DNA of 9,363 nucleotides from Thioalkalivibrio sp. (lineage in GTDB: Bacteria > Pseudomonadota > Gammaproteobacteria > Ectothiorhodospirales > Ectothiorhodospiraceae): contig PWRV01000088.1 in the NCBI GenBank assembly GCA_003563455.1, positions 1 through 9,363 of the forward strand, read 5' to 3'. Under the pieces are notes generated by a model. It had not been told where the DNA came from. It saw only the letters and a list, made by a program, of their open reading frames with translations, and ran no database searches. This document shows positions 1 to 4,919 of this stretch, in pieces. The stretch's first letter is position 1. Every line of letters starts with the position of its first letter. A program made the translations under genes and the position numbers.

Positions 1-92
1 CCGTGATCGCGGCGCCGGTTGACCCAGCCGCAAAGGGTCACTTCCGAGTCCAGCTCCGCCTCGGTGACCATTCCACAGAAATGAGTCCGCAT
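1..92 (-). CDS. aspS: Aspartyl-tRNA synthetase, N-terminal fragment cut by the window edge
   Basis: The first 30 codons of a gene reading off the left edge are visible. The peptide begins MRTHFCGMVTEAELDSEVTL and continues CGWVNRRRDH, which matches the start of bacterial AspRS (family pattern MRTxxCGxL followed by VxLCGWVxRRRDHG). This segment is the beginning of the N-terminal OB-fold that binds the tRNA anticodon; the catalytic class II core lies outside the window. The enzyme charges tRNA-Asp (or tRNA-Asp and tRNA-Asn in non-discriminating forms) in the cytoplasm. The ATG at 92-90 is chosen because the family N-terminus aligns exactly there. The Shine-Dalgarno is weak (GGAAA about 10 bases upstream). 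The gene is third after the FmdB and DUF502 genes, a common gammaproteobacterial order. The identity rests on a short but characteristic stretch. Confidence 0.9.
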   Translation of the reverse strand, partial: MRTHFCGMVTEAELDSEVTLCGWVNRRRDH

Positions 93-136
93 TGCGCCAG
101 TTTCCAGCCAGGGGTGAGCATGATCGACGATGGACG

Positions 137-167
137 CAGGCGGGAAGGCGCGGGCCGCACCCGCCTG
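137..167. other. GC-rich hairpin between the DUF502 gene and aspS
   Basis: CAGGCGGG at 137-144 and its exact complement CCCGCCTG at 160-167 form an 8-bp perfect stem around a 15-base loop. It lies in the 89-base gap between the DUF502 stop and the aspS start, so it would sit in the aspS leader on the mRNA. No T-run follows the stem on either strand, so it is not a standard intrinsic terminator. It could be an attenuator, an mRNA-stability element or chance in GC-rich DNA. The symmetry is seen directly; any function is inference. Confidence 0.4.
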
Positions 168-181
168 AAGGGGCAAGGATG

Positions 182-817
182 TTACGTTTTGGTCAGCGGC
201 GGCGCAACCTTCGCCGGCCATTTCGGCACGACCACGCCGAGTGACATCACGAACTTCAGCCCGTCCTCCACCGACATGTCGAGCTCGATCGCCTCCTCGC
301 GGGGCACCATGATCACGAAACCGGAGGTGGGGTTGGGGGTGGTCGGAATGAAGACGGTGAGCACGTCGTGTTCAGTGCGATGCTGCACCTCGCCCACCCC
401 CACGCCGGTCTGAAAGCCGAGGGTCCACAGACCCTCGCGCGGATACTGCACCATCAGCACCCGCTTGAAGGATTCACCGCCGTCGTCGAGCACCGTGCGC
501 ATCAACTGCTTCACCGCGCTGTAGATCGAACTCACCAGCGGAATGCGGTCGACGATCGCATCGCCGATGTCGAAGAGCTTGCGCCCGACGAAATTCGCGG
601 CGACCAGACCGGTGACGAGCACGATCACGATCGCAATGACCACTCCGGCACCGGGAACGGTAAAGCCCAGCAACGCCTCCGGCCGCCAGCTCGGGGGCAG
701 CAGCAGGATCGTGAAGTCGAGCATGTCGACGAGCAGCTTGATGATCAGCCCGGTCACGATCAGCGGGACCCAGACCAGCAACCCCGCAATCAGGTAGCGG
801 CGAAGGTGGATCAGCAC
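182..817 (-). CDS. DUF502 family inner-membrane protein
   Basis: A 211-residue integral membrane protein of the DUF502 family, the family that includes the plant COV1/LCV proteins. Its molecular function in bacteria is unknown. Two hydrophobic segments are evident, at about residues 8-40 and 56-75. A conserved soluble part follows with the family blocks RIPLVSSIYSAVKQ (91-104) and FIPTTPNPTSGFVIMVP (156-172). The N-terminus (LRRYLIAGLLVWVPLIVT) is typical for the family, which supports the GTG start at 817-815. That GTG directly abuts the FmdB stop codon (TGA at 820-818), with no good Shine-Dalgarno of its own, suggesting translational coupling. The length is ordinary for the family. It sits in the FmdB-DUF502-aspS cluster, whose linkage to translation genes is conserved but unexplained. 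Confidence 0.92.
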   Translation of the reverse strand: MLIHLRRYLIAGLLVWVPLIVTGLIIKLLVDMLDFTILLLPPSWRPEALLGFTVPGAGVVIAIVIVLVTGLVAANFVGRKLFDIGDAIVDRIPLVSSIYSAVKQLMRTVLDDGGESFKRVLMVQYPREGLWTLGFQTGVGVGEVQHRTEHDVLTVFIPTTPNPTSGFVIMVPREEAIELDMSVEDGLKFVMSLGVVVPKWPAKVAPPLTKT

Positions 818-1111
818 TCAGCCGGCCTGGGCATTCGTCGCGCTGCCCCCGGAGCTGCCGGCCGGGGTCCCGCCGGTGGCGGCCGCCCCGCCTTCCGGCT
901 TCGGCGAGTCCTTGAGGTTACGCTTGCCATCCTTCTTGAAATCGGTCTCGTACCAGCCGCCGCCGGCCAGACGGAAGCCCGCCGCCGAAACCAGCTTGGA
1001 CAGCTCGGGCGCGCCGCAGGAGGGGCAGTCCTTCAATGCCGGATCCGAAAGCTTCTGGATCACCTCGGTCTTGCTGCCGCAGTTGCGGCATTCGTATTCG
1101 TAGATGGGCAT
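818..1111 (-). CDS. FmdB-family putative regulatory zinc-ribbon protein
   Basis: A 97-residue cytoplasmic protein with the FmdB/CxxC zinc-ribbon domain. It starts MPIYEYECRNCG and carries two CxxC pairs, Cys8/Cys11 and Cys29/Cys32, which should bind one zinc ion. The conserved block GFRLAGGGWYETDFKK (about 45-60) is also typical. Residues from about 72 on form a low-complexity Gly/Ala/Ser/Thr tail, which varies among homologues. The family is named after FmdB, a putative regulator of the formamidase operon in Methylophilus; the role of the many homologues next to aspS is not established. The ATG at 1111-1109 has a good Shine-Dalgarno (GGAG, 7 bases upstream). It is the first gene of the minus-strand FmdB-DUF502-aspS operon, about 27 bases after the expected transcription start. 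Confidence 0.92.
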   Translation of the reverse strand: MPIYEYECRNCGSKTEVIQKLSDPALKDCPSCGAPELSKLVSAAGFRLAGGGWYETDFKKDGKRNLKDSPKPEGGAAATGGTPAGSSGGSATNAQAG

Positions 1112-1144
1112 GATTTACTCCGGATGCAGTCAGGGGATGGGCGT

Positions 1145-1172
1145 ATTATGCGTCCGAATCTTGCGAATAAAA
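1145..1172 (-). promoter_or_regulatory. Candidate sigma70-type promoter of the FmdB-DUF502-aspS operon
   Basis: On the minus strand CATAAT (1150-1145) matches the -10 consensus at five of six positions. It lies in one of the few AT-richer patches of this intergenic region. Upstream, TTTTAT (1172-1167) at a 16-base spacing is only a poor -35 match. Transcription would begin near 1138 and give a leader of about 27 bases before the FmdB ATG at 1111. The placement is sensible but the -35 is weak. Confidence 0.35.
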
Positions 1173-1245
1173 GCATCTGCCTGACAAACTCCTGCCGCGA
1201 TCTGCGAACGGCGGGTTGCGGCGCATGGAAATCCGAGGCAAATCA

Positions 1246-1434
1246 ATGGCCAAAAAGATCGTGAGCATGCTGCGGTCCCGGGACCCCGAGCGTGATGGCA
1301 CGCTGCGAGCACCGTTTTTCCGGGACACGGTGGCCACGGGCAGGGAACTGAAAACCGAGGCGGAAACCGCATGCGGCGGCGCCGTATCTCTTCCCGGGAC
1401 AATCCGGCGCAACGTCGTCAGCCCGACCTGTTGA
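1246..1434 (+). CDS. Doubtful small ORF immediately upstream of the dehydrogenase gene
   Basis: A 62-codon ORF beginning MAKKIVSMLRSRDPERDGTL. It is preceded by GAGG at 7-base spacing, a reasonable Shine-Dalgarno. Its TGA (1432-1434) ends one base before the ATG of the SDR gene (1436), the close spacing expected for coupled translation. The SDR gene lacks a clear Shine-Dalgarno of its own, which fits coupling. Third codon positions are GC-rich but less so than in the neighbouring genes, and the C-terminal half looks random. I recognise no domain, signal peptide or membrane segment. It may be a real leader peptide or small protein, or a chance ORF in GC-rich DNA. Confidence 0.25.
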   Translation: MAKKIVSMLRSRDPERDGTLRAPFFRDTVATGRELKTEAETACGGAVSLPGTIRRNVVSPTC

Positions 1435-1435
1435 G

Positions 1436-2287
1436 ATGGCGGATGATGCCCGCGCGGTCCTGATCACCGGCTGCTCCTCCGGCATTGGCGAACACGTCGC
1501 CTTTGCGCTGAAGGAGCGGGGCTACCGGGTCTTCGCCACCGCCCGCCGGGGGGAGTGCGTGGCACGTCTGAAAAGCCAGGGGCTCGAGGCGTTGCGCCTC
1601 GACCTCGACGACCCGGCCAGCATCCAGAGCGCGGTGCGCGAAGTGCTTGTGCGCACCGGCGGCAGACTCTACGCCCTGTTCAACAACGGTGCCTATGGAC
1701 AGCCCGGTGCGGTCGAAGACCTCTCCCGGCAGGCATTGCGCGCCCAGCTCGAGACCAACGTTCTCGGCTGGCTGGAATTGACCAACGCGGTGATTCCGGC
1801 GATGCGGCGCCAGGGCGAGGGCCGTATCATCCAGAACAGCTCCGTGCTTGGCCTGGTGGGCCTGCGCCTGCGCGGGGCCTACGTGTGCTCGAAGTTCGCG
1901 ATCGAGGGCCTGAGCGACGTGATGCGTCAGGAGCTGCACGGCAGCGGGATCCGCGTGGTGCTGATCGAACCCGGGCCCATCCGCAGCCACTTCCGGGCGA
2001 ACGCCTTCCTGGCCTATCGCCGCTTCATCCGGCCGCGCGAGAGCTACTGGCGCCAGACCTACGAACGCGCCGAGAACCGGCTTGCCGACGCCGGCCGGGA
2101 CGCTCCCTTTACGCTCGGTCCGGAGGCCGTGCTGAAGGCGGTGATCAGCGCCCTCGAGACCCGCCGGCCGAAGGCGCGCTATCGCGTGACCGTCCCGACC
2201 CATCTGTTCGCGACACTCAAGTGGCTGCTGCCGACATCCGCGATGGACCTCGTCCTGCGCGCGGTGTCACGCGGCGAGAACCGCTGA
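1436..2287 (+). CDS. Short-chain dehydrogenase/reductase, YbbO-like
   Basis: A 283-residue classical SDR with a Rossmann fold. The cofactor loop is TGCSSGIG (11-18), followed by NNGAYG (83-88), the catalytic Ser136 in NSSVLG, and Tyr149/Lys153 in YVCSK. EPGPIR (178-183) follows strand 6. Arg37-Arg38 after the second strand (ATARR) suggest NADP(H) preference. The C-terminal FTLGPEAV block (225-232) and the following KARYRVTVPT and LLP elements resemble E. coli YbbO, an NADP-dependent aldehyde reductase, so reduction of aldehydes or other carbonyls is the likely chemistry; the substrate is not identifiable. It is cytoplasmic, although the hydrophobic C-terminal stretch could touch the membrane. 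The ATG at 1436 puts the Rossmann motif at the usual distance. The SpmA-SpmB fusion gene begins 16 bases downstream, so the two are probably cotranscribed. Confidence 0.93.
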   Translation: MADDARAVLITGCSSGIGEHVAFALKERGYRVFATARRGECVARLKSQGLEALRLDLDDPASIQSAVREVLVRTGGRLYALFNNGAYGQPGAVEDLSRQALRAQLETNVLGWLELTNAVIPAMRRQGEGRIIQNSSVLGLVGLRLRGAYVCSKFAIEGLSDVMRQELHGSGIRVVLIEPGPIRSHFRANAFLAYRRFIRPRESYWRQTYERAENRLADAGRDAPFTLGPEAVLKAVISALETRRPKARYRVTVPTHLFATLKWLLPTSAMDLVLRAVSRGENR

Positions 2288-2303
2288 CGCCGGCTCTCCG
2301 CGG

Positions 2304-3662
2304 ATGAACCTGATCTTCTTCGCGCTGGTGGCGGTGGCCTTCTTCAGCGCCGCCTGGCGGGAACTGACGGAGATCGGCACCGACGCCCGGCCGATGCAGG
2401 AGCTGTCGGAGGCGGCGATCAGTTCCGCCGGCAGCGCAGTGGAGCTGGCCATCGGGCTGGTCGGGGTGATGGCGCTCTTTCTGGGGCTGATGAAGGTTGC
2501 GGAGGCGGGCGGACTGCTCACCGTGCTCGCGCGGCTGCTCCGGCCGCTGATGACCCGCCTGTTCCCCAGCGTCCCCCCGGAGCATCCGGCGATGGGGGCG
2601 ATGATCCTCAACTTCTCCGCCAACATCCTCGGCCTGGGCAACGCCGCGACGCCCTTCGGGATCCGGGCAATGCAGGAGCTGAACAAGCTGAACCCGCATC
2701 CGGGCACGGCCACCAACGCGATGGCCCTGTTCCTCGCGATCAACACCTCGAGCATCACCCTGCTGCCCACCGGCGTGATCGCGCTGCGGGCGAGCCTCGG
2801 CGCCACCGAACCCGCCGCGATACTGCCCACGACGCTGTTCGCCACGCTGTTCGCAACCGTCACCGGCATCACCAGCGCGCTGGTGCTGCAGCGCTTCTTT
2901 CCGCCGCCCGCGCCGGCAGGCCCGACCGACACCGGGACCACAGCGGAGCCGGATGCCCCGACCCGGCCGGAGCCGCCGCAGGAGCAGGCGCCAGAGCAGG
3001 CGCCGGACCCGGGGAGCCAACCGGATACCGCTCAGCCGATGGGGATCGAGTTGCCGGCCGAGGGCTACCCCGGCTGGGTCAGCGTGCTCGCATTGCTCGG
3101 CGTGCTGGCCATCATCCCGCTGACCATCCTCTACGGCCAGGCGATCGCGCCGTGGATCATCCCGGGGCTGATCATCGGCTTCCTGCTGTTCGGTGTCGCC
3201 CGCGGGGTGCGGATCTACGAGGTCTTCGTCGAGGGCGCGAAGGAGGGCTTCCAGGTCGCACTGCGCATCATTCCCTACCTGGTCGCGATTCTGGTCGCGG
3301 TCGGCATGCTGCGCGCGAGCGGGGCGCTTGGCGTCTTCGTCGGGCTGCTCGCGCCCTGGACCACTCCGCTGGGGCTACCGCCCGAGGCATTGCCAATGGC
3401 CCTCTTGCGGCCGCTGTCCGGCTCCGGGGCCTACGGCATCATGGCCGGGATCATGCAGGACCCGGCGACCGGCCCCGACACCCACGTGGGGCTGCTGGTA
3501 TCGACCCTGCAGGGCTCCACGGAGACCACCTTCTACGTGCTCGCCGTCTACTTCGGAGCGATCCAGGTGCGGCGGGTGCGCCACACGCTGGCCGCGGCGC
3601 TGTCGGCCGACGTTGCCGGCGTGATCGCGGCGGTGTTCATCGTCGGTTGGCTGTTTCTGTAA
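2304..3662 (+). CDS. Fused SpmA-SpmB type membrane protein (nucleoside-recognition/gate domains)
   Basis: A 452-residue polytopic inner-membrane protein that joins the two halves encoded separately as SpmA and SpmB in Bacillus, where they are needed for spore-core dehydration. Residues 1-198 are SpmA-like, with NFSANILGLGNAATPFGIRA (103-122) as signature and further hydrophobic helices at 2-15, 45-62, 138-160 and 172-196. Residues about 199-250 are a Pro/Glu/Gln/Thr-rich hydrophilic linker. Residues 255-452 are SpmB-like, with RPLSGSGAYGIM (369-380) and QGSTETTFYVLAVYFGA (403-419). Both halves belong to the nucleoside-recognition/gate class of membrane domains found in transporters; the substrate is unknown. 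No strong Shine-Dalgarno precedes the ATG at 2304. Coupling to the SDR gene 16 bases upstream is plausible. The last 26 bases overlap the end of the opposite-strand hydrolase gene. Confidence 0.9.
   Translation: MNLIFFALVAVAFFSAAWRELTEIGTDARPMQELSEAAISSAGSAVELAIGLVGVMALFLGLMKVAEAGGLLTVLARLLRPLMTRLFPSVPPEHPAMGAMILNFSANILGLGNAATPFGIRAMQELNKLNPHPGTATNAMALFLAINTSSITLLPTGVIALRASLGATEPAAILPTTLFATLFATVTGITSALVLQRFFPPPAPAGPTDTGTTAEPDAPTRPEPPQEQAPEQAPDPGSQPDTAQPMGIELPAEGYPGWVSVLALLGVLAIIPLTILYGQAIAPWIIPGLIIGFLLFGVARGVRIYEVFVEGAKEGFQVALRIIPYLVAILVAVGMLRASGALGVFVGLLAPWTTPLGLPPEALPMALLRPLSGSGAYGIMAGIMQDPATGPDTHVGLLVSTLQGSTETTFYVLAVYFGAIQVRRVRHTLAAALSADVAGVIAAVFIVGWLFL
2982..3005 (+). repeat. 12-bp tandem duplication inside the SpmA-SpmB linker
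   Basis: GAGCAGGCGCC plus one variable base occurs twice in a row (2982-2993 and 2994-3005; last base A, then G). It is in frame and encodes Glu-Gln-Ala-Pro twice, residues 227-234 of the fusion protein. It lies in the low-complexity linker, where such units can be gained or lost without breaking the frame. Confidence 0.7.
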
Positions 3663-4482
3663 GGGCGTACCCGACTTCGAGCGGACCGAGGAATTCACGC
3701 AGGCCGCGCAGGTACTCCGCGCGACTGCGCAGGAAGGCGTCGTTGTGGCCACCGCGCAGTTCCAGCAGCGGCGCGCCGGCGGCATCGGCGATTTTGCGGC
3801 CGTGGTCGAAGGGCACGATCTCGTCGTCACGGCCGTGCACGACCAGCATGGGCGCATCGATCGCCTCGACCCGGCCCAGAACCTCGTACTCGTGGCGAAT
3901 CAGCCATCGCACCGGCAACCAGGGATACACCTCCGACCCCAGATCCGCGGCGCTGGTGAACGCCGACTCCAGGATCACCGCACCGGGATCGACTCGCGCC
4001 GCGAGATCCGCCGCCACCGCCGCACCCAGGGAACGCCCGAAGACCACGATCCGCGATGCCGGCAGGCCGCGTTCCTCCCGCAGGTATTGCCAGGCCGCCT
4101 GCGCGTCCCGGCGGGTACCGGCCTCGCCAGGGCTTCCCTCGCTGCGCCCGTAGCCACGATAGCTGAGGATGAATACGGAGAGTCCGAGTTCGTGGAAGAT
4201 TTGCAGGGACTCGATACGGTGGGAGATGTTGCCGCCGTTGCCGTGGAAGAACAGCAGGGTCGTCCGTGCGTCCGGCGCCGGCACGAACCAGCCGTGCAGT
4301 CGCACCCCGTCCTCAGCCGTCAGCTCGACATCCTCGTAGTCGAGGCCGTGGCGGTCGGGCGTCGTGACCAGATCCGAAGTCGGAAAAAAGAACATCCGGT
4401 CCTGGGTCAGGTACACGAACGCGACGAGCAGCCCGTAGGCCACGACGCCGATCAGTGCCAGTTGCAAGAGGCTCCGGACCAT
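3637..4482 (-). CDS. Membrane-anchored alpha/beta hydrolase, BEM46/ABHD13-like
   Basis: A 281-residue serine hydrolase. Residues 4-25 form an uncleaved signal anchor, followed by TQDRMFFFPTSD, typical of the YfhR/BEM46/ABHD13 group. The oxyanion-side motif is HGNGGN (80-85). The nucleophile elbow GRSLG (149-153) gives Ser151. The acid is Asp220 in HGRDDEIVP (216-224) and the base is His246 in GGHND. The catalytic triad is therefore complete, and esterase, thioesterase or peptidase-like activity is possible; the substrate is unknown. The ATG at 4482-4480 is preceded by GGAG at a good distance. It is the last gene on this strand after the RND operon, but a hairpin and 167 bases separate it from the small ORF, so it may be transcribed separately. 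Its 3' end overlaps the convergent SpmA-SpmB gene by 26 bp. Confidence 0.92.
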   Translation of the reverse strand: MVRSLLQLALIGVVAYGLLVAFVYLTQDRMFFFPTSDLVTTPDRHGLDYEDVELTAEDGVRLHGWFVPAPDARTTLLFFHGNGGNISHRIESLQIFHELGLSVFILSYRGYGRSEGSPGEAGTRRDAQAAWQYLREERGLPASRIVVFGRSLGAAVAADLAARVDPGAVILESAFTSAADLGSEVYPWLPVRWLIRHEYEVLGRVEAIDAPMLVVHGRDDEIVPFDHGRKIADAAGAPLLELRGGHNDAFLRSRAEYLRGLREFLGPLEVGYALTETANRR

Positions 4483-4571
4483 AGACAGTCTCCAGATGTC
4501 GGTCCAACGGTCATGCCCGCAGGCAAGGCATCAAATCCCATGGCACTGCGCCACCCCCGACGATGAAAGCT
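4483..4571. other. Leader region upstream of the alpha/beta hydrolase gene
   Basis: This is the hydrolase-proximal part of the 167-base gap between the hydrolase and the small ORF. Apart from the hydrolase Shine-Dalgarno (GGAG near 4490-4493) I see no recognisable promoter hexamers or operator symmetry on the minus strand. Confidence 0.3.
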
Positions 4572-4607
4572 CCCTCCCCCACCTGTGGGGGAGGGTTGGG
4601 GAGGGGG
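4572..4607. repeat. C/G-rich hairpin repeat with a G-quadruplex motif
   Basis: CCCTCCCCCAC (4572-4582) and its exact complement GTGGGGGAGGG (4585-4595) form an 11-bp perfect stem with a 2-base centre. The plus strand continues TTGGGGAGGGGG (4596-4607). Thus 4587-4607 contains four G-runs (5, 3, 4 and 5) separated by A, TT and A, a textbook G-quadruplex pattern. It lies in the gap between the small ORF and the hydrolase. On the minus-strand transcript a stable hairpin would form about 55 bases after the small ORF stop, followed only by AGCTTTCATC, so it is a poor intrinsic terminator but could end or stabilise the efflux mRNA. Similar C-run/G-run hairpins occur as dispersed intergenic repeats in many proteobacteria; copy number cannot be judged here. 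Confidence 0.65.
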
Positions 4608-4649
4608 CGCGGCGTCGGCCCCGATCTGCGGGCCAAACGCGCTACCGCG

Positions 4650-4868
4650 TCACTGCCTGCGGTAGGGATCGAAGTCGAATTTGCCCGCGGTCATGTCGTC
4701 CCAGAGATCGCTCTGGAGCACCGCCAGCAGCTTGAACAGCCGGCGCAACTCCGCATCGTCCATGAACTGCTGGTTGCTGCTCGCCTGCAGTGCGTCAGCC
4801 AGCAGCGCGCACTGATCGCGCGTGATGCCCGTGACGTCAAGGCCTTCCTCACCCATCTCTACCTGCAT
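4650..4868 (-). CDS. Small acidic hypothetical protein at the end of the RND efflux operon
   Basis: A 72-residue protein, MQVEMGEEGLDVTGITRDQC and onward, ending FDFDPYRRQ. I do not recognise the family. The start at 4868 is strongly supported: AGGAGGTGA (4879-4871) is an almost complete anti-16S complement, and AGGAGG sits 5 bases before the ATG. A GTG two codons earlier (4874) overlaps this site and is unlikely. There is no membrane segment or signal peptide. The middle (about 18-55) is predicted helical with a regular hydrophobic pattern (LLADALQ, LRRLFKLLAVLQ), and the C-terminus is rich in Asp and aromatic residues. There is one cysteine (Cys20). It begins 51 bases after the RND permease stop on the same strand, so it is probably cotranscribed. 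It could be a cytoplasmic accessory or an unrelated passenger. Confidence 0.72.
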   Translation of the reverse strand: MQVEMGEEGLDVTGITRDQCALLADALQASSNQQFMDDAELRRLFKLLAVLQSDLWDDMTAGKFDFDPYRRQ

Positions 4869-4870
4869 GT

Positions 4871-4879
4871 TCACCTCCT
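4871..4879 (-). promoter_or_regulatory. Near-perfect Shine-Dalgarno of the small ORF
   Basis: The minus strand reads AGGAGGTGA, with AGGAGG 5 bases from the ATG at 4868-4866. It is the strongest ribosome binding site seen in the window. It fixes the start of the 72-residue protein and is the main reason to regard that ORF as translated. Confidence 0.8.
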
Positions 4880-4891
4880 GCGTTCATCGAC

Positions 4892-4906
4892 CCCCCGTTG
4901 CGGGGG
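4892..4906. other. Short hairpin between the permease gene and the small ORF
   Basis: CCCCCG (4892-4897), a 3-base loop and CGGGGG (4901-4906) make a perfect 6-bp all-GC stem. It lies 13 bases downstream of the permease stop on the transcript. No U-run follows (the minus strand continues GTCGATGAACG), so it is not an intrinsic terminator. It could protect the upstream permease message or set differential expression of the small ORF. Function is inference. Confidence 0.4.
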
Positions 4907-4919
4907 CCACTGTGCCGGT

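Larger units (their letters stand above)
1112..1435. other. Divergent intergenic region between the FmdB gene and the dehydrogenase gene
   Basis: These 324 bases separate the divergent FmdB and SDR genes. The FmdB-proximal part (about 1140-1200) is less GC-rich than its surroundings and contains the candidate minus-strand promoter. No convincing plus-strand promoter was found; TTGCGA near 1161-1166 has no good -10 partner. The remainder is GC-rich and is open in several frames on both strands. The only one with translation signals is the 62-codon ORF at 1246-1434. No RNA gene or repeat is evident. Confidence 0.5.

Noticed and set aside
1161..1190. Plus-strand promoter for the dehydrogenase gene (TTGCGA as -35)
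   Set aside because: No -10 hexamer with more than weak similarity lies 16-18 bases downstream.
368..1264. A 298-codon plus-strand frame across the DUF502 and FmdB genes
   Set aside because: It is antisense to two recognised genes, its composition is arginine- and histidine-rich, and no motif is visible.
1130..1412. Minus-strand frames of about 90 codons upstream of the FmdB gene
   Set aside because: They overlap the candidate operon promoter, lack a good ribosome binding site and show no protein-like pattern.
1418..2203. Minus-strand frame of 261 codons opposite the dehydrogenase gene
   Set aside because: The dehydrogenase on the plus strand has all its catalytic motifs; the antisense translation is low-quality and contains no recognisable domain.
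2217..3020. Minus-strand frame of 267 codons opposite the SpmA-SpmB gene
   Set aside because: It is very rich in Arg, Gly and Gln and mirrors a well-recognised membrane protein gene.
3152..4153. Plus-strand frame running through the SpmA-SpmB 3' half into the hydrolase gene
   Set aside because: It overlaps two genes with intact family motifs in other frames; the product is Arg/Ala/Pro-rich without structure.
4572..4595. Rho-independent terminator for the efflux operon
   Set aside because: The stem is strong, but only three T residues follow after a gap on the minus strand, so it is listed as a hairpin repeat with possible end-protecting function rather than as a terminator.
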